Part shown: one piece after another, positions 11,201 to 20,608 of the stretch
Layout: every line of letters begins with the position of its first letter
Numbering within the stretch: position 1 is the first letter of the stretch
NCBI GenBank assembly: GCA_963576475.1
Contig: OY754981.1
Span: forward strand, 1,844,221 to 1,908,220
Direction of reading: 5' to 3'
Length of the DNA stretch: 64,000 nucleotides
Source of the DNA: Molanna angustata
Lineage: Eukaryota; Arthropoda; Insecta; Trichoptera; Molannidae
Notes under the pieces: generated by a model
Database searches by the model: none
What the model was told of the DNA's origin: nothing
Seen by the model: only the letters and a program-made list of their open reading frames with translations
Program-made: the position numbers and the translations under genes

Positions 11201-11912
11201 TTGTGATTTGTGTTTTTGTGTCTGGGTTTTGTTCTGTTCTTCCGTTGGTCTCGTCATTGTTGTTAGGGCTTATTGTTGTATTATTGTTCATATTGGTGGA
11301 TTCGTTAGTTATGTTTATATTTAATTGTTCAGGGTTATTTTGCTGTGGTATTATTGATATTTCCTGTGGATTGTTGTGGTTTATTCGTGTATTTGTTATG
11401 TCTTGTGATGTACTTGTTCTATTTTGATTACTCATTCTGATTGCGTCTTGTTTTATTTGATCAAGTATTGATAGTTGTATTCTTTTGTTGTTTATTATAA
11501 CTCTTTTCTGGTCCGCCAGTCGCTGTTCTGTGATGTGTGAGAGTTCTGGATAAATTGTGGTGAATTGTGTATGTAGCTCCTGTCTGTATCCAATTATTTG
11601 TGTGTCTCCTTGTGTGATAGTGTAGTAGCAACGCATGAGGTTTATGTTCATGTCATCTGTCCATTTCATGCGTTGTCGTGGTTTTCCCGCTTTGGTGGTT
11701 GTCGGTTGACTTGCCGGCAAAGCACTTTCAGCAGGTCGGGTGTGTTGGGTTTCGGCTGTTGTTTCTTCGGGTGTCCCGGCATGTGTCCGCCTGTTCGACA
11801 GCATGTCATTAGCGGCTCTCATGCTGCTACGCCCAGCGCTAACTCCGGACGTGCCCTGGCGCTCCCCAGGTAGCGGTGTTTGTCCGAGGCTTGTGTTTTT
11901 TGTGTGATCCAT
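8226..11912 (-). CDS. Dong/R4-type retrotransposon polyprotein (reverse transcriptase + restriction-like endonuclease)
   Basis: A single 1228-residue protein would nick the target and copy its own RNA onto it in the nucleus. Residues about 82-145 form a Myb/SANT-like DNA-binding domain (RMKWTDDMN…EQRLADQKRVIINN). Residues about 535-775 are the reverse transcriptase: AYIDYQKAFDS near 620-630 (motif A), QGDSLS at 686-691 (motif B) and YMDD at 732-735 (catalytic). A zinc knuckle C-x2-C-x8-H-x4-C uses C1036, C1039, H1048 and C1053. The endonuclease has RPD at 1121-1123 and an E in LIEIS near 1138, as in PD-(D/E)xK nucleases. Residues 160-240 are Asn/Thr-rich linker. The ATG at 11912 is the first in frame after the leader. 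No break is seen. Confidence 0.9.
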   Translation of the reverse strand: MDHTKNTSLGQTPLPGERQGTSGVSAGRSSMRAANDMLSNRRTHAGTPEETTAETQHTRPAESALPASQPTTTKAGKPRQRMKWTDDMNINLMRCYYTITQGDTQIIGYRQELHTQFTTIYPELSHITEQRLADQKRVIINNKRIQLSILDQIKQDAIRMSNQNRTSTSQDITNTRINHNNPQEISIIPQQNNPEQLNINITNESTNMNNNTTISPNNNDETNGRTEQNPDTKTQITNTLEHTIEIYKDSDPTTRPHLPKLKINKQTINMINIINTILHNMINTETTLEKLHLLVYCSAYTVITLNKQNINNKTENSHRTHRSTIPAWQHRIQIKINSLRNEIGKVTQKIKDNLKNPRKLREIETIKDKYNEHNLTILLDTLTQKLSAQSHRLKRYKKCYDRKTHNLNFQTSQKSFYNNLKNNNIEITDAPKLNEIESYWENIWSENKKHNENATWITEEENDNNQFQNMATIQINITDFKTAVKKTHNWKTPGIDNIQNYWYKYLPVTHEKFSELLHKCVTENQNLPSFFTKGITYLKPKSTDTKNPSKYRPITCLPTIYKILTSIITTKIDLFLTQNNILTEEQKGCRKQSRGCKEQIIIDRTITNQTIKKKRNMYCAYIDYQKAFDSVPHSWLVKVLEIYKIDIKLVEFLKQIMNTWNTTIYLKLNNKMIKSKQINIKTGIFQGDSLSALWFCISLNPLSKMLNKSKLGYKITTHNLNTNPIKINHLLYMDDLKLYGKNNDELKQLIYKTERFSNDIKMKFGIDKCNTCSIVRGKPKEHTGSTLKDTNEIIRAMDEDEFYKYLGILQNPSIKDKKIKETTKNEYLKRLNILLKTQLNGKNMTKAINTYAIPVLTYTFGIIKWTNTELDDLNIKLRTTSSKHRIHHEHSAIERFTLPREEGGRGLIDIKNLHHTQINNLRQYFYTKRNSPIHNEIINIDHTYSPLTLNDNERNLEITTHDAKIETWKNKTLHGIHPSHLQQQHIDKALSNNWLKHSDLYAETEGFIIAIQDKIIKTKNYTKHIIKDNTITNDTCRKCKLQKETIEHITGGCSTLAPTEYTIRHDNICKHIYLELAHKHKLIETHPKWYQYTPPAVTENDNYKLYWNRDIITDRTNLHNRPDITLIDKIHKHTYLIEISIPNTANLQKKHLEKIDKYIPLAEQIKSQWKQEKVTIVPIILSSTGIIPKTLQKNIDILKLPPYVITNIQKTTIINTCTIVRKFLQVPL

Positions 11913-11938
11913 GTATGTGTTGTGTGTTTGTACCCTTT

Positions 11939-12035
11939 ACCCGTTGGCAAGCTACTCGATGTAGTTGTGTAGCTCCCCGCCCCTCACGTAGTTCTAGATG
12001 TTTTTAACTGGACGTGGGTTTGGTTTTTGAGGGGC
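11939..12035 (-). ncRNA. candidate HDV-like self-cleaving ribozyme at the Dong 5' end
   Basis: Numbering runs from the element 5' end (12035 = nt 1). P1 is GCCCCTC (1-7) with GAGGGGC (51-57), seven perfect pairs. P2 is ACCC (17-20) with GGGT (94-97). P3 is ACGT (21-24) with ACGT (47-50). P4 is AGCTAC (62-67) with GTAGCT (81-86). J4/2 contains CCAA (89-92), which fits the CNRA catalytic-cytosine motif. CC at 25-26 and GG at 58-59 could form P1.1. The order is that of the HDV nested double pseudoknot, and the cut would fall just before nt 1, at the (TAA)n junction. R2 and several other non-LTR elements are known to process their 5' ends this way. L3 is long (about 22 nt). The fold is by eye, not computed. 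Confidence 0.6.
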
Positions 12036-12059
12036 TTATTATTATTATTATTATTATTA
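12036..12059. repeat. (TTA)8 microsatellite at the 5' side of Dong copy 2
   Basis: Eight TTA units follow directly after the element end, then A and unique sequence (TTTTAATAGTAAG). It is read as the remaining part of the original TTA target tract. Confidence 0.95.
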
Positions 12060-12169
12060 ATTTTAATAGTAAGTTTGGGAGTGTGGATGTCTTTGCCTCT
12101 TCCCTGCATGCGTTTAGGAGATCCATTAATCAAATACTTACTGATTGCTAACCTGCACTATCCTTAATT

Positions 12170-12830
12170 TTATTAATTATTTATTTATTTATGATCATAT
12201 AAACATATACATTATTTTAATATAAGATAGCCGCCTCACTAGAATAAATCTGTTCTGAAGCAGCCACCTGTACATTTGTGAAATTATTACATTACATTAA
12301 AAAACAAAAGAATAAGAAAGCTATAAAAATAAACATTAGGAATACTTACATAATTTTAAATTAAAAAATACAGTTTTAAAAGTGAAATATATAAAAATAA
12401 ACACAATATAAACAGACAACAAAAAATAATTAGTTAAGAAATTATTGTTGCAACGTTACTTTCATTTTGGGTTCTACCCACATCGAGTAGCCACTTGGTA
12501 CCACGGGCTTTGAATTGAGTTAACCCTTTAAGGTCCGATGGCAATTTATTATAAATTCGAGGTGCAGTAAATACAAAAAATCTTTGCCCAAATTTAGTAT
12601 TCATTTTTGGCACCAAGTAGTTACCCGATATTTTACCTCTTGTGTTATTCAAGATGGAGTATTTTTGAGGAGGTTTGTTTTTTAGAAATAGAATTAATAT
12701 TGATCTGGTATAAAGCTGCCTCACATCCAATACTTTGAATTGCTTAAAAAGTTCTTCAGAACAATACCTAAAAGGCTTTTTGTTGATAACTCTTACCACA
12801 AATTTTTGTGATTTAATTAGTGGATCCAGT
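12170..12830 (-). mobile_element. CR1-like non-LTR retrotransposon, 5'-truncated
   Basis: The 3' end is a short (AAAT)n-type tail (about 12175-12195 on the + strand). About 240 bp of UTR and the last part of a reverse transcriptase ORF precede it. Everything upstream of the RT C-terminal region is missing, the usual result of incomplete target-primed copying. Confidence 0.6.
12434..12799 (-). pseudogene. reverse transcriptase C-terminal fragment, CR1-like
   Basis: The 121-codon frame reads RVINKKPFRYCSEELFKQF, then VLDVRQLYTRSILI, and near its end FGQRFFVFTAPRIYNKLP. This is the post-catalytic 'thumb and tail' of CR1/L2/Jockey-like RTs (…NLLQKR.IRII…F…APRIWNKLP). The catalytic YADD region is not included, so it is a non-functional piece. 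Confidence 0.65.
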
Positions 12831-12859
12831 AATACACCAAATCCTTTCCTCTTCCTTTC

Positions 12860-13120
12860 CCCGTGGTACTTACGATTTTTGTATTTTATGTTAGCTTTTA
12901 AGTTTTTAAATATTTTATTTTTCTTACATTCTGTTAATTATCTATGTTAGTTTTTAAGTTATAAAATTGTTTGTTTTTCTGCTAAAATTGTATTCACCAC
13001 TAATGGGGCAATTTGTGGAGAAATGAAGACAGCGTTCGTATCATTGTGATATACATGTAGGTACTGTTTGCCTGTTGGTGAGTCTTTGGGATGAATAAAT
13101 AAATAAATAAATAAATAAAT
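12860..13120 (+). repeat. non-LTR retrotransposon 3' UTR ending in (AAAT)n
   Basis: Non-coding sequence ends with TTTGGGATG and seven to eight AAAT units (13091-13120). This matches the tail style of the neighbouring CR1-like pieces but on the opposite strand. No coding part is found. Confidence 0.35.
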
Positions 13121-13128
13121 TATTATTC

Positions 13129-13276
13129 TATCCTGACATACATACCGACATGTTTTATATAGAAAACAAAATATCTTAAAATGTTTATAAATTTGTGTTT
13201 ATAGTTTGATACGTATTCTTCAATTATACATACTATCGTCATGGACAGTTGGATCTCATGTGTTACATGCAACTAG
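13129..13276. repeat. left arm of a 148-bp inverted repeat pair
   Basis: It begins TATCCTGACATACATACC and ends ATGCAACTAG. Its reverse complement recurs at 15990-16137 with about three mismatches. The pair brackets 2.7 kb. No direct target duplication is obvious at the outer ends. Confidence 0.9.
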
Positions 13277-15989
13277 TTTAAAAATATGGCTTTCTATTTT
13301 ATTTGTAATATTAACATATATAATGACTTGAAAATTGAGAAAGACCATTTTGTGGAAAAAAGCGATAGATCAATAAAACCATCGACACTTATGTATGTAG
13401 CTGATGAATGTCCATTTTTCATAATAATATGTACATTCATATGTCAACAACATTGACGTAAAAATACTTTTTCTTTTCAAGCAGTTTTGTAACAATCCAT
13501 CAGATGCTTTGCTCTCATGACAATACTCAGTTATTAATAAAAAAAAATATTCTTCTTGTATTTTTTTTATTCATCTTGTATATATTATTAATTAGGTTTT
13601 TATGTTGAAAATATGAGATTTTCTTAAAAAAAATAGCGATAGAAACGAATTAAAAAATAAAGGAGAGGGAAAGAATATAGAGAAATAGAGAAAGCAGGTG
13701 TTAGCTCATTTTTTTTTATTTGCGCACTTTAAGAATGTCATTAATCTAATTTTTTATTTGAAAATATAATTTAGTTTTTTTTAAGAATATCATTAGGTAT
13801 ATAGTTTAAAATATAGAACGAGTTTGATAAAATCCGGGCATGACATTTCCAGAGTCTTGTAGCTGAGACCTGTTTAATTTTGTAATATGAATTATTCGTT
13901 TTGTTTATACAGCAGATTCGTGTAACCCATGAATAGATAAATGTGCATGTTTTATTTTGAGGTCCTATGGTACATGCATCATAAAGATATAATGATCTTT
14001 GGCAAATCTTTTTTAACTTCGTCAAAGTTAAAACCTATCACATTCGATTGACTTGCCATATCTCGACTATGATCTTTTGACCCAAAGCTACCAATTTTAT
14101 TTACATTGTAAGCTAGACGCTTAACTATCAATTCTATAGTGAAAGGAGTTTTCCTTTCATATCGGAAGTAAAAATAATTACTGACAGTATTACGTAAGTC
14201 TATGGTCTTTGGTATTTAAACGCTTGGCTTGGGTTTGGCTCTAGGTTTGCGCATTGAATTGTTGCAGATCAAGAATTGCGTTGAAGAAGTGGGCGGAGTA
14301 ACATGGTTACAGTACCTGACAATAGTCATGGAGCCGTAACTTTTAGCGATACTAAAGTTCATCGTGGAAATGATTAGACCGTAAATCGCTTTACGGTTAA
14401 GGAACTAATAGTCATTAGAGCGGTATAGAGGGTACTTAATTAGACACGGCAACTGATGAAATGCTAATATAGCTATAGGTGATATTTTAAAAATATCATA
14501 TAAAAATTTGAGAACAAAAGGATCCTTTAAGTAAATTAATAAAAGTAACTGAAGTTTTAAGTAAATTACTGAAAGTGTTAATGCTTTGCTTCCTGTATGT
14601 ATGTCAGGGGACAATTTATTTGACTTAAAAGGTCCATTCAAACTGAAAATGCGATGATTGTAAGCCGTGTTACTGACTGTCCAATTCCATCTAAAGGTTG
14701 GCACTGAAGGCCAATAAGCATAAGAAGTATCCCTTCGATCTTCGTGTATTCGTACTGGATATTTCAACCAGCGGAGTTCGGTGGCTTAACTGTAAATGGG
14801 TGGGTTGTTTGCATTGGGTAGATATATTTCGTTTAATTTTTTGCTAAAATCCTGGTTTCGACTGGGAAAAATGAATAGAATCCTAATACACATTCCATAT
14901 TTCTATGTATGTGCTGAAAACCCTTGTCGTTTGTAAGAAATTTCCATTAAAAAAGTCGATGTAATGGTAAGCGTGGAGGATGGAAGATTCAAAGTTCCTC
15001 ACTGACATGATGCAGTGACTTATTTTGGGTGGCCTTTCTCAAAGTAGAACACAATTATGTATGTCGATTAGCTTTATCAAGTAAGTTATCAAGTAAACTG
15101 ACATGATCATCGATTTCAAAACTTTGATATTTGGAAAAAATCTATTCAGAAAATATTCAAAAACATATGGCATAGAAGTGAAAATATTTATCAATTCATT
15201 TGAATTTGAAGGTACATAATTAACCGATTGACGATTTAAACGACTTGCGTAGGTATATAATATATAAGACTTGTGAATGGTTGTGAAATAGATTACCTTA
15301 ACGCGTTATTATGTAATGTAGAAAGCGAAACACATATCTCATTGATGAATCATTATAATTTTGGCATATTTTTCTTATTCAACCAATTGAGTCATTAGCA
15401 TTTTTGTGAATCCATTAATATTAATCAGTAACACACTAAATCTACTGATCAAAAAAAAAACTACCTATTACTATTTTGGATGATGCTTTTTCTTTTCCTC
15501 AGCAAATGTCCCACATCACGATGGTGGTGTCTGTTTTCTACATCTACTGTCCTCAGCTCTGTTCTTCCTCCGTTACATATCATATCTTGTCTCACCACTT
15601 CTTTCCATCCGTGCTTTGGTGTACCTTTTGTTATGTTTTGGAGATCGTTCCCCATATATTCCGATGCTCTTACTAACATGTTCCTACCATCTGAATCTGT
15701 TTTCTCGATGCTTTTCGAATACATGGAGCACGTCTTGGCTTCCTCGTAATGGATTTTTCTCATTTCATCCAGCCTTGTGAAAATAGTTTATAAAGACGAA
15801 TCTGTCTAAATATTAACTCAGAAATTAAGATTATATGACTATTACATAATTCACTCACCGCCATAGCAGTGTTGAGTCGTTTGACTTAAGTTCGTTGCTG
15901 GATTACCTATAGCACCAATTTGAGAAACATTCAAGAAAACTTTCAATTGCTATAATGGCTTAAAATAATGCTTTCACTCTTTTCTATTA
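13277..15989. other. AT-rich interior of the inverted-repeat unit, no recognised gene
   Basis: Open frames here (for example 13771-14025 and 14405-14767 on the minus strand) show no family motif and lack a catalytic pattern. The only readable piece is the degraded retroelement end at 15461-15763. If the unit is a transposon, it carries no transposase I can recognise. Confidence 0.5.
15461..15763 (-). pseudogene. degraded retroelement C-terminus (RTE-like), tentative
   Basis: A frame of 100 codons contains GTPKHGWKEVVRQDM, then NGG…VENRHHHR. This resembles the terminal 'G.P..RW.DVV..DM…D…WR' part of insect RTE-like endonuclease/RT polyproteins. The match is weak, and the frame drifts off after it. 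Confidence 0.35.
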
Positions 15990-16137
15990 CTAGTTGCATG
16001 TAACACATGAGATCCAACTGTCCATGTCGATAGTATGTATAATTGAAGAATACGTATCAAACTATAAACACAAATTTATAAACATTTTAAGATATTTTGT
16101 TTTCTATATAAAACATATAGGTATGTATGTCAGGATA
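15990..16137. repeat. right arm of the 148-bp inverted repeat pair
   Basis: This is the reverse complement of 13129-13276 with about three substitutions, ending GTATGTATGTCAGGATA. The high identity means the two arms are recent or have been homogenised. Confidence 0.9.
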
Positions 16138-16139
16138 GG

Positions 16140-16335
16140 ATTGTATGAAGGTCAGCCTTTTTTTCCTACCCAGAATATGACAACAGCATGATGGTATGTA
16201 TGTATTTTTGGAGATTAAGTATAAGTATCAAGCTATTGAGTCTCCATAGATATTGTTTCCTTACAAATTGTATGAAACGATGTCGTCACTAAATTCAATT
16301 TTTATAAAAATTGTTACATAAGTTTGAGATGTACT
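16140..16335 (+). repeat. dispersed repeat, sister of 3770-3975
   Basis: It shares AAATTGTATGAAACGATGTC, TTGGAGATTAAG and AGCATGATGGTATGTATGTA with the complement of 3770-3975. No coding content. Confidence 0.55.
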
Positions 16336-16847
16336 ACTACAATGTTCATATTTTGTATAGAAAATGGAATGATCTAGTTGGGGTGTTTCGGCTTTTTTCG
16401 GTATTTTTAAAAACTTTGGAAATAAAGGCAGTTAAACACATAAATTTAACATAATTTTTTTTTCTTAATAAAAAATGTTGGATAAACTCTGAAATTCTTA
16501 TGAAAATAATCAATTTGTGATTATATATTTGTCTATATTTATACCAATTTACAGGGTTCTAGCTTATATGGTTTTTGAGATATATGGAAAAATAAAGTAA
16601 AATTCAACAGTTGATAACCCCTGGCTGAAACAAAAATTCAAAATTCTGTTTATAAAAGTTTTGTAGGCCTATAGAACTAACTATATGTATATTCTGAAAT
16701 TTTGGGCTCTGCAAATTGCGCGGATCAAAAGTTATAAGGGGGGGAACATAAACACACTAAATATATGTACGTGTGTGTATGCGTTTAAAATAAATAAATA
16801 AATGAATAATAATTTATTTGTTGCATATATATAAAAATAACAAACAA

Positions 16848-17062
16848 TTATAATAATAATAATAATGAACACTTCCTTGCACCCTGCGCAAGTGGCGAGT
16901 TTATTGCCTTATGGCAATTTCTTCCAACTAACCAGTGTTTCCAGCTCAGAGAAGCAATATTTGCGTGAGAAATGAATTTAAGTACATTTCTCCTTTGCTG
17001 GGAATCGAACCCAGGATGCTCGCACACGAAACCGATCGGCTTACCAACCTGTGTCGGCAATT
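16848..17062 (-). repeat. tRNA-derived SINE with (TTA)n-type tail, full copy
   Basis: Read on the minus strand it starts CCGACACAGGTTGGTAAGCC. It has a good B box (GGGTTCGATTCCC), then the same body as the SINE at 3975-4186, ending ACTCGCCACTTGCGCAGGGT and a (ATT)n tail. The tRNA part supplies a Pol III promoter in such elements; the tail suggests retroposition by a LINE. Confidence 0.7.
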
Positions 17063-17479
17063 ATACATCCTTTTACACTATTTTACAACAAATATAGATG
17101 TACACCCGTGGAGACCCACAGTGAAGCTGGTTTTCAGCAATGTCTTGGACGATCACAAAATATATATTTAGATGCATATATAGATAATAATACAAAAATA
17201 AAATAAAATAAAATTATATATGAAAACATCTAAACAGGAAAAAAATCTATGTGCAAGTGAATACCTATGTAAAAATCATGATAAATCATTATAGCGTAAT
17301 GGAGTTCTGATCGTTCTAATCCTTTCCTAGATCTTTTTGATTCAGATTCACCATCATTTATGTATGTTCATTAGTTTTATTACATTTTCTGGTCTGTATG
17401 TGGATAATTTACTATCTTATTTAATTTTTTTTGCAACCGTAAAAAAATAATTTTAATTAAAAAAAAATAGATGTTGCTT

Positions 17480-17580
17480 TCTTAGGTGAGACGAGGCTGG
17501 TGTTTGGAGATACACCCTTGCGTCATGCTTCCTTTTATTTACCCGCAAATTTGTCGCTGGTTACCCCACAATATATCAAT
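17480..17580 (+). repeat. dispersed repeat family (CGAGGCTGGTGTTTGGAGA type), fragment
   Basis: It shares GATACACCCTTGCGTCATGC, TTCCTTTTAT and TGTCGCTGGTTACCCCACA with longer copies near 27240, 59050 and 63715. Confidence 0.55.
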
Positions 17581-17589
17581 ATAAATATA

Positions 17590-18755
17590 TGAATATAAAG
17601 AGAGACTTTTAAAGATTGTATAAATTCTGGGTACTTCTTTTTTTTTCATTTTTTATTTTTGCTTAATCCTATAGTTGTTTTTCTTTAATTTTATTTTTAT
17701 TGTACGTCACTACCTGTATATTTTGTAAATTTATACATTTTTTTTCTTGATATTTTTTTGTTGTTAGGTATATATGCCTATTTATTATTATCTATTTTTG
17801 TATTTTGTTTTGTGGTTCATGAATATATGTTTTAATAATTGTGCATGTTAAAGCCCATTTAGGGAGATTATATATAAATAAATATGGGATATGCTGTATA
17901 TGTTTTATGACAGATTTAATTTTCTGGTTAAAAAATAATCGGACTGAAATTGTTTCTCGGTATTACGCAACATTATGTAATATTTTTCTGTTTACTTCGT
18001 AGAGTACTTACGTCCAAGTGCGTCTGTTCTTTGAAAAAGTTGCATTTAAGTGGCACACACCACGGTTGATATTAATATATGCATTGTATGCGAATGCACT
18101 TCATGATGACCCCTTTCGCACGAAACCAGTTACGGTCGCGTTAAACACATTTGGAGATATTTTCATTTCGCATTGTGTGCTACGAATGAGGTGAGTGGTA
18201 TGCTATTACGTAAAACACAAGCCGCGTTTTCGGCCCGACCGATGATGACGTAACTCGACCGATGTCTGCTAGTCACATTGTTACAGACTACTCTTGTCCG
18301 CCATTTCACTTTCACTAGCCGATAAAAGCAATCAAGGTGTATCGAATGGCGCGAGAAAACCATCAACCATCATCTTTTTAGTTTTTTTCTTTATTTATTT
18401 ATCTCCAAACATTTTGCAAACAATCAAATACATTTTATTTATTTTATTTTATTTTATTTTATTTTTACTTTTTTTATTGTCTATCTCTTTCATTTGCATT
18501 TTTTGTTACTAGCCCCTCACTATGCTAAGGTGAGCTAGTTTTATGTTATTGTCTACTATGTTTTATGTTGTCGCGTTACCTATTTTGTATCGCTCTTTTT
18601 GTCGCGTAATCCATAGGTGGTAGGTGGAGGGGGAACAGTTATTATTATTGACTTTAAAATTTTAACTTATTTACTCAATATATGTATATGCCTACATATA
18701 TAAATACATGTACACACATACATACACATAGCTACATGGAGGGACTGATTTATTT
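17590..18755. other. AT-rich intergenic sequence with simple repeats
   Basis: It holds (TTTTA)n near 18435-18470 and a patch at 18225-18310 with TGACGTAA and GTCCGCCATTT, but no gene I can support. Confidence 0.4.
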
Positions 18756-18759
18756 TTAG

Positions 18760-18850
18760 ATGCCCCAGAATGAATGTCATCTAGGGGACTTAGATATACT
18801 CACACTGAGCGGCATCCAAGTTTATACCTTATGTTTTCCTGGTTGTACAG
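18760..18850 (+). pseudogene. short CR1-like reverse transcriptase relic
   Basis: The frame reads ECHLGDLDILTLSGIQVY. It matches the piece KDYFKELDILTLSGMYIYE of the CR1-like fragment at 44940-45446. Sequence beyond residue ~25 is unrelated. Confidence 0.55.
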
Positions 18851-19454
18851 AACTTAGTCCAGGATGGTACAGAGCGCACAATATTACTATAGATAGACAT
18901 TGTTGCCGGCTAGAGCAGCAGGTATTCCAATGTTGGTATTTGGAGTTCAGAGCAAGTTTTCTTAATTTCCCAGGGGGTTGATATGTGGGTGATATATAGA
19001 CAACAACATTATGACATTAGGTTTAAGATAATGAAAGAATTCAGTTCAGCTGAAGTCCCAAAGACCGGGAGCCAGTATATTAAATCAGAAATTGGTACAC
19101 CTATAGACACATTTGAAATTATCGAAGAGCCAGATCAAGAATACAAGTTTTCATTTACTTATAATTATTATAACATACAGAATTATGACATTTAGGTATT
19201 TGATATTATTTGATGGATTTCCAAGTCAGATTTTAGCAGTTAAGATTTTCGAAAAGTTCGAAATGATTTTACAATATTAAGTTTTACACAGAATCCTTAT
19301 TAAAAAAACATATATATGACGAATGCAAGATAAGGCATACAATACGAAGTGTCTGACAAAAGTCGAAGCACTATTCTGTAATACAACAGTGTAACTATAA
19401 TTTCTTTTTGGACAATAAAAAAAAGGCAAAAACCCTATTTTTCTTTCTCTTCTA

Positions 19455-19830
19455 CCATTTAAGATTCGATGAAAGTGTAGTTAAGATTCAAACTTTATGG
19501 TAGTAACAATATAAATTCAGTTAATATTAAACCAAGATTCAATTAAGATTAATGAAAATGCAGTTAAGATTCATTGAAAATGTAGTTAAGATTCAAATTC
19601 CTTGGTAGTAACAATATAAATTCAGTTAATATTCAACCAAGACTCAGTTAAGATTCGATGAAAACGTAGTTAAGATTCAATGAAAATGTAGTTAAGATTC
19701 AATGAAAATGTAGTTAAGATTCAATCTTCTTGGTAGTAACAATATAAATTCAGTTAATATTAAACCAAGATTCAATCAATATTAATGAAAATGCAGTTAA
19801 GATTCATTGAAAATGAAGTTAAGATTCAAA
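19455..19830. repeat. layered minisatellite: ~20-bp units inside ~105-130 bp blocks
   Basis: GTTAAGATTCAATGAAAATG-type units recur many times. They are grouped into blocks that each contain TGGTAGTAACAATATAAATT and CAGTTAATATT; block starts are near 19497, 19603 and 19731. The array ends in an A/T homopolymer pair near 19828-19848. Confidence 0.85.
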
Positions 19831-19849
19831 AAAAAATTTTTTTTTTTAA

Positions 19850-20430
19850 TAAGTAAATTCGTGCACAAGGTCTCCCAGTAAAGAGTTAAATGTATTTTAT
19901 TCAAATTAAGCTAAATTTGTATATAACAGACGAGTCACTTTACTTTAATGCAATTAAATATTATATAGCAGGTGCATAATATATTTGTTTTATCAATTAC
20001 AAGGAAGTTGCGATATAGAATGTAAATTTTATAAAATATATTTAAAATCGGAGGACCGTCAGTTGCAACGGGTCTGCTTACTCAACATATAATTTACGAC
20101 GTTACTTCAAATATTCATTGTATGAATGCAACAAAATGACAATTAATTTACACCTTCATATGACAGTTATCTTAGGGAAGGTATATCAATTACACAGTCT
20201 CATGTAATACATTTCAAAACACAGGAAATATCTTACGAACTTGGCAAAGTCGGAACAATATCATATATTAGTTAAGAAACATATTTGCTATATTACAAGG
20301 TATATTAACACCCATGTGCAGTTTGACAGATAAAATTATTGTTTTCAGGGAAGTTATAATAAATTTGTGAATGTTTTTCGATGAAAAATGCATCAGTCAA
20401 AAGGATAAAAACAACTTACATAGATCGTGA
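19850..20430. other. non-coding AT-rich stretch
   Basis: No ORF with family motifs, repeat arm or RNA gene was recognised here. Confidence 0.4.
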
Positions 20431-20431
20431 G

Positions 20432-20608
20432 TTATGGTAGGTATTGTGTAGGTAACTTATACGCAAGATGACGGAAGGAGCCAGTGCACATCGACCTCGA
20501 AGAGTGCCAGATAGCTGGACATCTAGGGTTCATATCCGGGTGGGCAGATTCACGAAAGGATTTCAGGACATCGGTCATCATAGAAATGTAGACGTCAAAA
20601 GGAGGGCC
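20432..20608 (-). other. exon-like open stretch of unknown meaning
   Basis: On the minus strand a CAG at 20611-20609 is followed by a phase-0 frame of 58 codons (GPPFDVYISMMTDVLKSF… RCPAIWHSSRSMCTG…) ending in TAA at 20434-20432. It is GC-richer than its surroundings. The + strand is also open for about 48 codons, so this may be a GC-rich repeat rather than a terminal exon. I do not recognise the peptide. Confidence 0.25.

Larger units (their letters stand above)
8121..12035 (-). mobile_element. R4/Dong-type non-LTR retrotransposon, copy 2, apparently intact (3915 bp)
   Basis: This full-length minus-strand element has a 123-nt leader (12035 to 11913), a single ORF (11912 to 8226) and a 105-nt 3' UTR (8225 to 8121) ending CTACATA next to (TAA)n. 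(TTA)8 lies on both sides. One ORF with a C-terminal restriction-like endonuclease, rather than an N-terminal APE, places it with the R2/R4 lineages. The TAA target points to Dong. No disabling change is visible, so it may be able to move. Confidence 0.87.

Noticed and set aside
14405..14767. Minus-strand 120-codon frame inside the inverted-repeat unit as a transposase
   Set aside because: No DDE/D spacing or other family motif; composition like surrounding non-coding DNA.
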